Shown: positions 22,562 through 31,400 of the stretch, piece by piece
How the letters are laid out: every line of letters begins with the position of its first letter
How positions within the stretch are numbered: the stretch's first letter is position 1
Source of the DNA: Sinimarinibacterium arenosum
GTDB taxonomy: Bacteria; Pseudomonadota; Gammaproteobacteria; Nevskiales; Nevskiaceae
Assembly: GCF_005047655.1 (NCBI RefSeq)
Contig: NZ_SUKF01000009.1
Span: 203,884 to 267,883, forward strand
DNA: 64,000 nt
Direction: 5' to 3'
The notes under the pieces: model-generated
What the model was told of the DNA's origin: nothing
The model's input: the letters and a program-made list of their open reading frames with translations, nothing else
The model's database searches: none
Made by a program: the position numbers and the translations under genes

Positions 22562-25255
22562 ATGTCTGATCCGGCAGTCGACAATCTAGTCCCTACCCTG
22601 GAAGCCTGGGCGCCTTTCCTGCAGGACGGGGCGCGGGCGCAGGACATCGCGATGACGTACGCGCTTCCATATCACTCGCTGATGATGGACGCACTGTGGA
22701 GTACGTGGGGCCTGTCCGCCTTGGCGATCGGCCTCATTTTCGTGCTGTTCAAGCTGATGATCGCCCCGGGCTGGGAAGCGTGGAAGATTATTTCGGCCGT
22801 GGTGGTGGTGTATATCTTTAGCTTCCCGGTACCGATGGATTACGCCGAAAAAGTCGTGTTTCACAGTTCGCGGCTTCCGGTGTCGGAATCGATAGCGCCG
22901 CCTTCGGAGTCCGTTCTCCCGCCGTTTGCAGTGAAAAAGGAAAAGGTCGCGTTGGGGGTTGCGGTCTTCCTCTACGCGGTCAACGGCATTGAGGACCTGC
23001 TGTATAGCGTTGTGAGCTTTTCCACGGAGGAGGGGGAGCCGTCGCCGATGGCTACTTTCCAGGCAATGTCCATGTCCTACATCGATATGTACGACGAGCC
23101 GTCCTTACGCCAGCCTATCGACGACTACTACAAAAATTGCGCCTATCTTCGCAACGAGCCCGCCTACAAATCCATCGATCAAAAAGAGTGGTTGATCTAT
23201 GGACTCGGCGGCGTGCCCACCTTCGGGTACGACGCGACAATGGCTGAAGCCCAATTGGTTGACTCCACACTGGCTAATTCGATGCTTGGTAAGTGGATTC
23301 CGGGCATTGAAGCGATCGTGAATGCCAAAAATTCCGCAGCGGGGTACATGTCGGGGCGCGACGGGAGTCAGGTCAAGGCGATTCTCGCAGCAAGCAACCC
23401 GACGCGAATTCCCGATATGCCTCTCAATCAGGAGCCCTATCACATCCTGAGCGCCGACTACTGGCGTGAGCGCGCAAAGACCAACGGCGCCGAATCCGCG
23501 AACAAGTTGTATCTCTCCCGCGAAGACGCTGATGCGCTGAGCGAGTTCGATCATCCGAGGGGCGAGACGCCCGATACCGATTTGTATGCAACCAACTGTT
23601 TGGAGCTTTTCCAGATCGCAGACACCGCAGTGCGGGAGATGCGCAAAGGGTCGTCGAGCGCATACCTAAAGGACTTGACCGGCGCACTTACCCCTCGGGC
23701 TTTGGCAGTTTATGGGGCGTCCACCTTCGGGACCATGAGGGCGGGTGCCGCGTACGCTGCGAACCTGCAGAAGGGCAACAATGTGTATGCGAAAAGCGAC
23801 CCCAATCGTACGCGCGCAGTGTCGCCCGAAGATACAGACGGCTTCGGCACTCAGTTTAAGAATTGGCTCGGACGGATTGTCGGAGGGGCGTCTGGCGCTG
23901 TTAGCGAAACTGGGATTTGGGCGCAATCCGTCATTAAGCTGCCGGACGTGATCATGATGACGGTCGGCGGAACCTCTCTTCTCTCCGCAATTCTGGTCAT
24001 CTTCACCCCGATCCTGCTACTGGCCGGCTTTGCAACAGGTTCCCTGAGTGTCATTTCGGTTCCGCTGCGGGCCATCCTCATGCTGAAGCTGGCACTGGTC
24101 CTCATGTTTCTGATTCTCAAAATGGGGACTGGGCTACTGGAAACATTGTCCATCTACTGGACCTATTCCCAGATCGTCGACCAGGTGAACACCTATCCGA
24201 TGCTCCCACTGATGCACGCTGCACACACGGGAACCCTCATCCTCGTGATGGCCGCCCCCCCTGTGCTCGGCTACATGCTGGCCTTCGGGTCAACAACAGG
24301 GTTTTCCCGGTTCAGTGGTGGGCGGGCGGGGGCGGCCAATCTCGCCGCTGGCGCTGGGGCTCTCTACACCGGAGCGAAGATTGCTGGAGCGGTTGTGCCG
24401 GGGCCCGGCCAAGTCGGAGCTATGTCCTCCGCTCTCTCTGGGGGCGTAAAAACCGCAGCTGTTACTTCTAAGCTTGGATTTACCCCCATGACCTCGGGAG
24501 GTCCGTCTGGCTCTTTGTCGGGATTCGCCGAGAGGAGCTTGCGCCCAGGAGGCGGCGATGGAGGCGGCAGGCCAGTGCTTGGAATGCAAAGCGCGCGTCA
24601 AGGGCAGGGCTCAAATTCGGTGCATCAGGGTTCCGTAGTTGGAACGCTGGCCGACGCAGGCGACCGGGTGACATCTAAGGGGGCTCCGAAAGCAAGCGCC
24701 CCCGGAGGCGGCCCTTCCGCGGGGGCAAGCGCCTCCCCCGCGACCGCGCGGAGTGGTGCGCCCAGAGATAGTTCGAGCCGCGTCTCGTCTCCTGTTTCGG
24801 GGGCGCAGTCTGCCCCCGCGTCAAGCGCGAGCGTATCGGTTCCATCCTCGCCCGGCACCGCGCCTGTCGGCACCGCGCCAACCTACACGCCAGCACAGGG
24901 CCCGAGCATTCCCCCTGGATCTGGCGTCTTGGCACCAGTGAGCCAGCGCCCGGCTTCCGCTCCACATCGGCAGTCCTCTAGCCCTGGAACTCGGTCGTCC
25001 ACCAACCGCCGCCCGTCGCCCAATCCCTCGTCCGCGCGCCCTTCCCAGTCCACTCGGCCGTCGTCACCGCAAGCCTCTCAGAGCCCTTCTCGCCCCGTTG
25101 ATCCTCCGCGGCAGAGCGCGCCCGCGCCGGCGGCTCCACCACGCGGGCTGGATCGACCGCCGGCCCCTGAAAGGCCAGCTCCGAAACCCGTTGGAGCGAG
25201 GGCGATTCCCGATGGTCCGGTCAAGAAGGACCCCAAGGGCCTCGATAAGCCTTGA
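22562..25255 (+). CDS. traG: TraG-like mating-pair stabilisation protein (VirB6-like N-terminus)
   Basis: 897 residues. Membrane segments at about 48-68 and 78-95, and a cluster of hydrophobic helices at about 455-600 (VIMMTVGGTSLLSAILVIF, LLLAGFATGSLSVI, LALVLMFLILKMG, LILVMAAPPVLGYMLAF). A large loop (about 130-440) lies between. The C-terminal 270 residues are Pro/Ser/Ala-rich and probably disordered. This matches the membrane part of TraG but lacks a clear entry-exclusion domain. It starts 8 bp after the TraH-like stop. Confidence 0.6.
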   Translation: MSDPAVDNLVPTLEAWAPFLQDGARAQDIAMTYALPYHSLMMDALWSTWGLSALAIGLIFVLFKLMIAPGWEAWKIISAVVVVYIFSFPVPMDYAEKVVFHSSRLPVSESIAPPSESVLPPFAVKKEKVALGVAVFLYAVNGIEDLLYSVVSFSTEEGEPSPMATFQAMSMSYIDMYDEPSLRQPIDDYYKNCAYLRNEPAYKSIDQKEWLIYGLGGVPTFGYDATMAEAQLVDSTLANSMLGKWIPGIEAIVNAKNSAAGYMSGRDGSQVKAILAASNPTRIPDMPLNQEPYHILSADYWRERAKTNGAESANKLYLSREDADALSEFDHPRGETPDTDLYATNCLELFQIADTAVREMRKGSSSAYLKDLTGALTPRALAVYGASTFGTMRAGAAYAANLQKGNNVYAKSDPNRTRAVSPEDTDGFGTQFKNWLGRIVGGASGAVSETGIWAQSVIKLPDVIMMTVGGTSLLSAILVIFTPILLLAGFATGSLSVISVPLRAILMLKLALVLMFLILKMGTGLLETLSIYWTYSQIVDQVNTYPMLPLMHAAHTGTLILVMAAPPVLGYMLAFGSTTGFSRFSGGRAGAANLAAGAGALYTGAKIAGAVVPGPGQVGAMSSALSGGVKTAAVTSKLGFTPMTSGGPSGSLSGFAERSLRPGGGDGGGRPVLGMQSARQGQGSNSVHQGSVVGTLADAGDRVTSKGAPKASAPGGGPSAGASASPATARSGAPRDSSSRVSSPVSGAQSAPASSASVSVPSSPGTAPVGTAPTYTPAQGPSIPPGSGVLAPVSQRPASAPHRQSSSPGTRSSTNRRPSPNPSSARPSQSTRPSSPQASQSPSRPVDPPRQSAPAPAAPPRGLDRPPAPERPAPKPVGARAIPDGPVKKDPKGLDKP

Positions 25256-25301
25256 ACGCTAAGTGACTAACTTCAGGCGCGCGGCGTCGTATTCTTGGGC
25301 A
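25256..25301 (+). promoter_or_regulatory. Upstream block 1 of the duplicated module (AAGTGACTA site)
   Basis: GCTAAGTGACTAACTTC is followed by GTCGTATTCTTGGGC just before ATG 25301. The same arrangement precedes the second copy of the module at 26784. AAGTGACTA is the reverse complement of TAGTCACTT found at 42038, 45617 and 46511. Confidence 0.5.
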
Positions 25302-26104
25302 TGGATACGAAACCACTTGGTTGGAGGCTGACGGATCGCGGGGCGATCGCTGCCGCGCTATTGCTCGGTGCAGCGTCGGTTCTGGTTTGCGCGATAACCT
25401 TCTTTTCGGCCGCACGAATTGATCGATTCGCGTTTGTCGCTTCGGAGTTGGGCGTCATGGGCAATGTCGCGGAGAACCCTCCGCCGATTCATCTTGTCCG
25501 CATGACCGTGGATCAGCTGCTCCGTCAGCCCGGGGAGATGAACCTTAACTTCCCGATTTCCAAGATCGACTGGTCTCTCCAGCGCGGCAAATGGATCGTC
25601 CTGGTCTTCGTGGATCTCCCCGACGGCGGGCAGGTCCATCGCCTCAGCACCAATGATGCTTGGGCGATCGGTAATTGGTTGGCGGCCATTCGTCACGGAA
25701 TGAATGAGCAGGTGCCAGGTGCCGAGCTTTGGGTGACCCGTATGGATTTGCCCAGTGGCTTCAATGGCCGCGTTATGGGGGTCTTGGAGTTCACCCAAGG
25801 GTGCTTCATGTACACCGCTGGCTGCTTTGATCGGTTCCTGGTCGGGTTTGCCGATCCTGGCGAGGATGGCTCGCACTTCCTGCCTCAGGTGGACTGGCTC
25901 CTTAAAGTTCACGGCAGCCCAATCAACGACGCTCAGCGCGGCGCACTGGGGTACCCGCTGATGATGCTCGTACGGCCTGATGGTGAGATGGTCGCGGTAA
26001 CGCGGGATTCGCTGACTTCGCTGCATGTGCCCGGTTCGGAGGAGTTCTTGGAATTCCTGAACGGCACGATCGCAGCCTATGACAAGGAGCACACCCATGA
26101 CTGA
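25301..26104 (+). CDS. Membrane-anchored protein, copy 1 of duplicated module (gene A1)
   Basis: 267 residues from ATG 25301. One N-terminal TM helix (AIAAALLLGAASVLVCAITFF), then a soluble domain with NPPPIHLVRMTVDQLL, WIVLVFVDLPDGG, a CFMYTAGC Cys pair, and YPLMMLVRPDGEMVAVTRDSL. The same features occur in gene A2 (26828). The domain looks like a periplasmic thioredoxin-like fold, with two Cys, but the family is not recognised. It overlaps gene B1 by 8 bp. Confidence 0.65.
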   Translation: MDTKPLGWRLTDRGAIAAALLLGAASVLVCAITFFSAARIDRFAFVASELGVMGNVAENPPPIHLVRMTVDQLLRQPGEMNLNFPISKIDWSLQRGKWIVLVFVDLPDGGQVHRLSTNDAWAIGNWLAAIRHGMNEQVPGAELWVTRMDLPSGFNGRVMGVLEFTQGCFMYTAGCFDRFLVGFADPGEDGSHFLPQVDWLLKVHGSPINDAQRGALGYPLMMLVRPDGEMVAVTRDSLTSLHVPGSEEFLEFLNGTIAAYDKEHTHD

Positions 26105-26768
26105 GTACACGCCGGGATGGTTCTTCCAGGTCTGTGCGGGGAGTGTGCTGCTGTTCTTGGCGTATCTCGCACGGCTCTACTCCGTCGACATGGACACGGA
26201 GCAGGTGGCGGTATCGACGGGGTTTGCGCTGCGCGGTGTGGCCAACTTGGTCCCGGTGCTCGCACTCTGGCAGATTGGACTGGCCGGGGCAGGGCTCGCA
26301 CTGCTGGCGTTCCCACTCAAGCAATATCGCATCGTCTTGGTTGTTCTCGCGGCCTTCGTAGCAATCTCGGGCGATCTGTATAGGATCCGGCCGACGTACG
26401 GCACCGATTCGCGAGTGCTGCACTCGACAACCGATGTGCCGGGAGTGCCCATATCGGCGGCCCGCCCTAACTACATGCTGAAGAGCTCAGAGGATTTTGA
26501 ACGGGGCCGCGCGGAGATTCTTGGGCATGTCATTGGGGCCGTCACCGAAACCTTCGGCAAGAAGGCAGGGGACACCGTGGCGGCCGTCCCCGATCTGGCC
26601 CGCAAGACTCCGATGTCGACGACGTTCTCAAAGAAGATTACGAAGTCTTTCGATCTCCAGCCGATCACGGCGGAAGAGCTGGAACTTACGCGCCAGTCTC
26701 GGACGAGTGGGACTCTGCGTGAGTCGCGGGCAATCGTTCGGTCGGCTGGCATTCTGGACCCACGGTGA
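26097..26768 (+). CDS. Membrane protein, copy 1 of duplicated module (gene B1)
   Basis: 223 residues from ATG 26097. Two or three hydrophobic segments in the first 100 residues (FFQVCAGSVLLFLAYLARLY, GLAGAGLALLAFPL, IVLVVLAAFVAIS), then STTDVPGVPIS and a C-terminal SFDLQPITAEELE...RTSGTLR tail. Gene B2 has the same layout and near-identical motifs. Function unknown; position after TraG suggests an envelope role in transfer or exclusion. Confidence 0.65.
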   Translation: MTEYTPGWFFQVCAGSVLLFLAYLARLYSVDMDTEQVAVSTGFALRGVANLVPVLALWQIGLAGAGLALLAFPLKQYRIVLVVLAAFVAISGDLYRIRPTYGTDSRVLHSTTDVPGVPISAARPNYMLKSSEDFERGRAEILGHVIGAVTETFGKKAGDTVAAVPDLARKTPMSTTFSKKITKSFDLQPITAEELELTRQSRTSGTLRESRAIVRSAGILDPR

Positions 26769-26783
26769 CACCCCCCAAACAAT

Positions 26784-26828
26784 GGCTAAGTGACTAACTT
26801 CCGCTGGGGGTCGTCGTATCCTTGGGCA
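26784..26828 (+). promoter_or_regulatory. Upstream block 2 of the duplicated module (AAGTGACTA site)
   Basis: GCTAAGTGACTAACTTC and GTCGTATCCTTGGGC precede ATG 26828; the first 17 bases are identical to those at block 1. Confidence 0.5.
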
Positions 26829-27631
26829 TGGACACGAACACACCTCGTTGGAAGCTGACTGATCGCGGAGCAATGATTGCCGCGCTATTGCTCGGGGCGC
26901 TCGGCGTTTTCGTTTGCGGCGGGGCCTACCTTTCGGCAGCCACTGCGGATCGGTACACATTTACCGCATCGAAGCTGGGCGCCCTCGGACCGATCGCCGA
27001 GAATCCTCCGCCGATCCATCTTGTCCGCATGACGGTGGATCAGCTGCTCCAGCAGCATGGAAAAATGCTTTTTCACCTTCCGATCGCGGAAGTCGACTGG
27101 TCACAACAGCTCGGCAAGTGGACCGTGCTGGTCTTTGTTGATCTTCCGGACAGCGGTTCATCTCATCGCCTTTCTGGGCATGACGCCTGGGCTATCGGGA
27201 ACTGGTTGGCGGCCATCCGCCACGCCATGAATGAGCAGACCCCAGGTGCTGAGCTTTGGCTGACCCGAATGGACTTGCCCGGCGGGTTCAATGGTCGCGT
27301 TATGGGGCTCGCGCAGTTCACCAAAGGGTGCTTCATGTACAGCGCCGGGTGCTTTGATCGGTTCCTGGTCGGGTTTACCGATCCTGGTGCGGACGGCACG
27401 TACTTCCTTCCTCAGGTGGACTGGCTCCTTGAAGTTCATGGCAGTCGGATCGACGAAGCTCATCGCAACTCGCTGGGATATCCGCTGATGATGCTCGTGC
27501 GCCCCGATGGTGAGATGGTCGCGGTGACGCGGGATTCGATGACGTCGCTGCAAGTGCCGGGTTCGGAGGAGTTCATCACGTTTTTGAAATCGACGATCGC
27601 TGGCTATGACAAGGAGCACGCCAATGACTGA
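26828..27631 (+). CDS. Membrane-anchored protein, copy 2 of duplicated module (gene A2)
   Basis: 267 residues, the same length as gene A1 and alignable without gaps over nearly all of it (NPPPIHLVRMTVDQLL, DAWAIGNWLAAIRH, CFMYSAGCFDRFLVGF, YPLMMLVRPDGEMVAV). Most differences lie in the N-terminal third. TM helix at about 15-38. It overlaps gene B2 by 8 bp, as A1 overlaps B1. Confidence 0.65.
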   Translation: MDTNTPRWKLTDRGAMIAALLLGALGVFVCGGAYLSAATADRYTFTASKLGALGPIAENPPPIHLVRMTVDQLLQQHGKMLFHLPIAEVDWSQQLGKWTVLVFVDLPDSGSSHRLSGHDAWAIGNWLAAIRHAMNEQTPGAELWLTRMDLPGGFNGRVMGLAQFTKGCFMYSAGCFDRFLVGFTDPGADGTYFLPQVDWLLEVHGSRIDEAHRNSLGYPLMMLVRPDGEMVAVTRDSMTSLQVPGSEEFITFLKSTIAGYDKEHAND

Positions 27632-28322
27632 CCGCGCGCCAAGCCGCATCTTTCAGGTATGCGCCGGCGGCGCGCTGATCATCTGCGCCGCCGCCGCACG
27701 CCAGCACTCGGTGGGGTATGAGGAAGTCGCCGCCGCAACCGGATTTCCGTTGGCAGCGGTCGCCACAATGATCCCGACGCTGGAAGTCTGGTGGCCCGCA
27801 CTGGCTGGCGCAGGGCTTGCGTTGCTGCTGTTCCCGCTGAAACGGTACCGGATCGCTTTCGTGGTGCTCTCGGTTCTCTACCTCTTCGCGGCGAGTCCGC
27901 ATGTACTGCGACCGACCTACGGAACGGACCAGCGCGTGCTGTTGTCGACGAGTGACGTTCCGGGGGTGCCGATAACGTATGCGCGGCCAAATGAAGTGCT
28001 GCAGCTTGGCGTTGAGCTCGAACGTGGGCGGATGTTTATCCTCTCGGAGATCATCTCCAACCTGACAGCCGCTATCCGGAAGGTGGGAGGGTATGGGGAC
28101 GCGCCGGTGCAGGCGGCCGCTGCCGCAGCTGCGGACGCAGCAGCTGATCTGCCGCGCAAGGCGCAACGGTTTAATCCCCACTCAAAGATTCGTTCCAAGT
28201 CTTTCGATCTCCAGCCCATGACCGCTGAGGAGTTCGAAGCCACTCGGCAGCATCAGACCAGCGGAACGCTGCGACCGTCGCCCGCATTTGGAAATCGCAT
28301 TTCTCTATTGGACCCACGATGA
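27624..28322 (+). CDS. Membrane protein, copy 2 of duplicated module (gene B2)
   Basis: 232 residues. N-terminal hydrophobic segments as in B1, then STSDVPGVPI, an Ala-rich insert (APVQAAAAAAADAAADL) absent from B1, and the same SFDLQPMTAEEFE...QTSGTLR tail. It has diverged from B1 more than A2 has from A1. It overlaps the next gene by 4 bp (ATGA). Confidence 0.65.
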   Translation: MTDRAPSRIFQVCAGGALIICAAAARQHSVGYEEVAAATGFPLAAVATMIPTLEVWWPALAGAGLALLLFPLKRYRIAFVVLSVLYLFAASPHVLRPTYGTDQRVLLSTSDVPGVPITYARPNEVLQLGVELERGRMFILSEIISNLTAAIRKVGGYGDAPVQAAAAAAADAAADLPRKAQRFNPHSKIRSKSFDLQPMTAEEFEATRQHQTSGTLRPSPAFGNRISLLDPR

Positions 28323-28897
28323 ACACGCACAGTCAGCATGCCGGACGGCCCGGCTCTCGCAGTTCGGCCGAACCAACGGATCAGGGCCATCCCGCGTTGC
28401 GTATACGCAATTCGGGAGCGACCGTTCGTGATCGCCAGGCTGCGCCGGAGACACAGTGCGACCATCCGGTGCTGCGCTCCTACGAGTCGATTACGCCTCA
28501 AACATTGCTTGCTGAACGTAAGCAGTTCATCGGCCGAGTCATCAATGGGCGGCGCAAGCATGTCGACTGCGCGATCGACTTTTCCGTGATCGCTGGCGAT
28601 CGCCCCTGGAACTTGCTGCGCGTTCGATACATCGTCTCGGAGCTGGCGATTCCGTTGTTCGGCGCCGGCGACGAGGCGGAACTGCTGATGGGCCTCCAAG
28701 CCTGGGCTATCGCCTATCGCATGGGCTGGGTGCCGTCGACGTGCTATCTGCGCCTGTTCGCTGATGGCACGGCGACGATGCTTGCCCAGAGTGCGAACCT
28801 CCGCACCTTCAACCCGTGGAAGATCATGGATTGGGCAGAGGGAGTTTTGGACGATCCGGCGAACACCGCACTCGACTGGCTATCGCGTGCGGCCTAG
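28319..28897 (+). CDS. Hypothetical protein at the end of the transfer block
   Basis: 192 residues, start coupled to gene B2. The first 60 residues are polar and probably disordered; the rest is a compact alpha/beta domain (FIGRVINGRRKHVDCAIDFSVIAGDRPWN, LFADGTATMLAQS). No family recognised. It ends 4 bp before the stop of the convergent parR-like gene. The DNA near its start holds copy 3 of the TGCGTATACGCA palindrome. Confidence 0.55.
   Translation: MNTHSQHAGRPGSRSSAEPTDQGHPALRIRNSGATVRDRQAAPETQCDHPVLRSYESITPQTLLAERKQFIGRVINGRRKHVDCAIDFSVIAGDRPWNLLRVRYIVSELAIPLFGAGDEAELLMGLQAWAIAYRMGWVPSTCYLRLFADGTATMLAQSANLRTFNPWKIMDWAEGVLDDPANTALDWLSRAA
28397..28410. repeat. Palindrome TTGCGTATACGCAA, copy 3
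   Basis: Perfect 14-bp palindrome identical to the one at 3143-3156, inside the coding region of the gene that starts at 28319. Confidence 0.6.
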
Positions 28898-28901
28898 CCC
28901 G

Positions 28902-29498
28902 CTACGGCAGCGACCTCAGGAGCTTCTGTCCTTGACCCATCGTGCGCTCCTGATACCGGTGCGCGTCGAGCTCGTCATCCATTGACGGTTCTGTCCCTTC
29001 GGCCCGAGGCGGGGAGGGCTGTGGTGGGGGCGAGGGTGGCTGCGCCGACACCGGGGGCTGCACTACCGGCCCGCGAGTGGCTTCTTTCGCGGGCGCGGCG
29101 GGTGACCGCGGCGGGACAGTGTCTCGAACCGGCGGTGAAACCGCGGCGGATACCGGCGCGGCCAGGCCCCCTCTCTGTAGCGCATACCCCGCAACGATGA
29201 ACTGGCCAAGGCGCAGGCTCCGGAACCCCGGCGGCGCTGCTTTGTAGGCGTTGAGCAGGTCCGAATCGTCCAGGTGGATGGTGGTGCGCATCTCGACTGC
29301 TTGCGCAGGGGCGATGGCCGGGGGGATTCCTACCGACGTGCCCAGCTGCTGCATCCCCTGGCGGGCGAGTTCTGCAACCGCCTGGCTCTGATAAAGCGTG
29401 CTCGGGGCGTCGCTCAGGAATCGGATCAGCTCGGCATCCCGTTCCTTGTCGAGAATGAACGTCGGTCGTGTCACCGCAGCGCGCTTCTTCTCAGCCAT
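28902..29498 (-). CDS. Putative ParR/StbB-like segregation partner
   Basis: 198 residues. The N-terminal half has two short similar helix-strand parts (RPTFILDKERDAELIRFLSD and EMRTTIHLDDSDLLNAYKAA), which may be ribbon-helix-helix DNA-binding units. The C-terminal half is Pro/Ala-rich and ends in a basic tail. It overlaps the ParM-like gene by 8 bp. In ParMRC systems the downstream small protein binds the centromere and the filament. The role is inferred from position and size; it lacks a clear ParR signature. Confidence 0.5.
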   Translation of the reverse strand: MAEKKRAAVTRPTFILDKERDAELIRFLSDAPSTLYQSQAVAELARQGMQQLGTSVGIPPAIAPAQAVEMRTTIHLDDSDLLNAYKAAPPGFRSLRLGQFIVAGYALQRGGLAAPVSAAVSPPVRDTVPPRSPAAPAKEATRGPVVQPPVSAQPPSPPPQPSPPRAEGTEPSMDDELDAHRYQERTMGQGQKLLRSLP

Positions 29499-30432
29499 TG
29501 AGCACCCCGATCTTCAGGTAGCCACGCACATTGGAAAGGTGAGGGGTCTTTGGGATCTTCACGTTCGCTTTTTTGAACGTCTCCATAAGCTCCGCCTGGA
29601 GAAACGCTGCGCCGCCACCGGAGAGAATGAGGCATTCGAGCGAATTGGGATTGGTCCACAGATCCGCGACGATGTCCGAGACTGCCTGGACGACCATGCG
29701 TTTGGCCTCCGCGATCGGTTTTTCCAAGCTGATTGTTGTCGTGCCGGACCGGATGCTCCCCTGCGCAAAGACCCGCGGCATGTCCGTGATCCGCGCCGGG
29801 AGATCCCTGTTTCGGATATGCGAGAGCAGATACTCGTAGGCACGGCTCACGCCACGCGGCTCGCTGGTATTGGTGGTCCAGCTCACCTCGCCATCGGTAA
29901 CCTCAACCGCGTCGATGGTGCCGTTGCCAATGTCCACGATACCAATGCGCCCATCCATGCTGTCGACCGGCTCGCCGTGGGCATCAAAGCAGATATCGAA
30001 GAGTGAACCGACCGGTTGGGGCACGATGCGCGCCACTTCAATGTCTAATCCGTCCGACTTCCACGACTTGAGGGTACGCATCAATCGTTCGCGGTGGTCG
30101 CTACGGATGTTCTTCACCGGAAGGCCGGTTACGATCCGGGCGGCTCGCACACCAAAATGCTCCAGTGCGTAACGGAAGAGCACACGGTACTCGTCCGTTT
30201 CATACCATAGCGAGTCCACTGTCGGAACCGACGCCTTGGCCAGTCGATGTGCGTCTTCCCCCACAAGCCACATAGCGCCCCGATCATTGACTACCTTGGT
30301 CTCTTTCAAAGACATGGAGCGGTCGTGCACTTGGGCCGTCCATGACGGCATGCAGATCTCGCGACCGTCGACCGACGCGGCCTTGAGCTGGCCGAAGCCG
30401 ACGTCGATGCCGAGGAGTAGGGGGTTCTTCAT
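29491..30432 (-). CDS. ParM/StbA-like actin ATPase for plasmid segregation
   Basis: 313 residues. Actin-fold motifs are clear: phosphate 1 LLGIDVGFGQLKA (about 5-17), phosphate 2 GIVDIGNGTIDAVEV (about 164-178), and adenosine motif CLILSGGGA (about 270). Length matches ParM (320). It would form filaments that push plasmid copies apart. It overlaps the upstream gene by 4 bp and the downstream one by 8 bp. It supports an element that replicates as a plasmid at least part of the time. Confidence 0.8.
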   Translation of the reverse strand: MKNPLLLGIDVGFGQLKAASVDGREICMPSWTAQVHDRSMSLKETKVVNDRGAMWLVGEDAHRLAKASVPTVDSLWYETDEYRVLFRYALEHFGVRAARIVTGLPVKNIRSDHRERLMRTLKSWKSDGLDIEVARIVPQPVGSLFDICFDAHGEPVDSMDGRIGIVDIGNGTIDAVEVTDGEVSWTTNTSEPRGVSRAYEYLLSHIRNRDLPARITDMPRVFAQGSIRSGTTTISLEKPIAEAKRMVVQAVSDIVADLWTNPNSLECLILSGGGAAFLQAELMETFKKANVKIPKTPHLSNVRGYLKIGVLNG

Positions 30433-31373
30433 GTTTCCGGTTCCATTTTGATTCGATGTAGTGCAGCCACCGCGCGTGCAGTGGCCTTGAGCGTGCTCGT
30501 GTAACTGCGACGGCGGACGCGAAGCATCGTGATTTCGGCCGCCAGCCTTCCGATTTCGTCTGGGTTCTTGTTGTACTTGGCGCGCTCCAGCTCGCGACTT
30601 GAGATGGGGTTTTCGTCTGGGCCCTTGGGCGAAGTCATTCGCGCCATGCGGCGTCCCCCCAGTCCTGCAGTGGCCATAAAGAAGGTCGGTCCCGCCGGGC
30701 CGCTGAACGGCCCAACTGCTTTCTCAGAAACTTCCCACCGGCACACAATCGAAACCCTGGGACGTTTGGTGAGCTGATTGAACCGCTGCATCATTTCGTC
30801 GAGTTCGCGATCGATCAGCTCCAGGGCTTCACCCGCTTCGCGGACCATCGTGGCAACGTCAGAGATCAGCGCGGCGCGGTAACGGGCCGTGACTGCGGGG
30901 CTCGGTTGGGGGCCCGGAATCGAAGCCACCTCCGCGCGACGCACCAGGGGGACGAGGTTACGCATTGCTTCGCGCGCAGCGCTCCGAATCGCCAGGTAGT
31001 CCGTCAGGCGTTCGAGGGCGGCCGACTGGAAGGGGAGGAACGCCGGGGTGGTGTACCTCGGCAGATACCGGACCTGGGGCCGCCGCATCCGTTCACGTCT
31101 CCCGTCTGCGTGCACGACATACCAGTCAACACCAGCCGGTCCCAAGGCGCGGTCGGCCGGCATCTCCCCCCAATACACACGCAGGCTCCTGCCAAGGACG
31201 TGCCTTGCTGGGTGATTGAACTGGCGCATCAGCTCATCAATCTCCCAGTCCACCGCATCGAGGTGGCGGCCGACGTACCGGATCACGTCCTCCAGATTGG
31301 TGATCGTATCGGCACGCCGGCGCCGCAACTCCTCGCGGAGTTCAAGGTAGGCGTTGAGTTTGGGATTCTCCAT
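30429..31373 (-). CDS. Internally duplicated protein, first gene of the par operon
   Basis: 314 residues from ATG 31373. Two related halves are visible: VDWEIDELMRQFN...LRVYWGEMPADRALGPAG and IDRELDEMMQRFN...IVCRWEVSEKAVGPFSGPAG, each followed by a short Arg-rich strand (RRERMRRP, GRRMARM). The C-terminus is helical and basic. No known family. Its place ahead of parM suggests a segregation or regulatory role. Upstream, CGTGGGC-N12-TATCGA with GCGTCTA leaves only seven or eight bases before ATG, so the message may be leaderless. Confidence 0.6.
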   Translation of the reverse strand: MENPKLNAYLELREELRRRRADTITNLEDVIRYVGRHLDAVDWEIDELMRQFNHPARHVLGRSLRVYWGEMPADRALGPAGVDWYVVHADGRRERMRRPQVRYLPRYTTPAFLPFQSAALERLTDYLAIRSAAREAMRNLVPLVRRAEVASIPGPQPSPAVTARYRAALISDVATMVREAGEALELIDRELDEMMQRFNQLTKRPRVSIVCRWEVSEKAVGPFSGPAGPTFFMATAGLGGRRMARMTSPKGPDENPISSRELERAKYNKNPDEIGRLAAEITMLRVRRRSYTSTLKATARAVAALHRIKMEPET

Positions 31374-31375
31374 GC

Positions 31376-31400
31376 TCGATAGACGCACGGATTGCCCACG
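31376..31400 (-). promoter_or_regulatory. Promoter candidate for the par operon
   Basis: On the minus strand: CGTGGGC-N12-TATCGA, containing GCGTCTA. It abuts the ATG at 31373. Confidence 0.35.
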
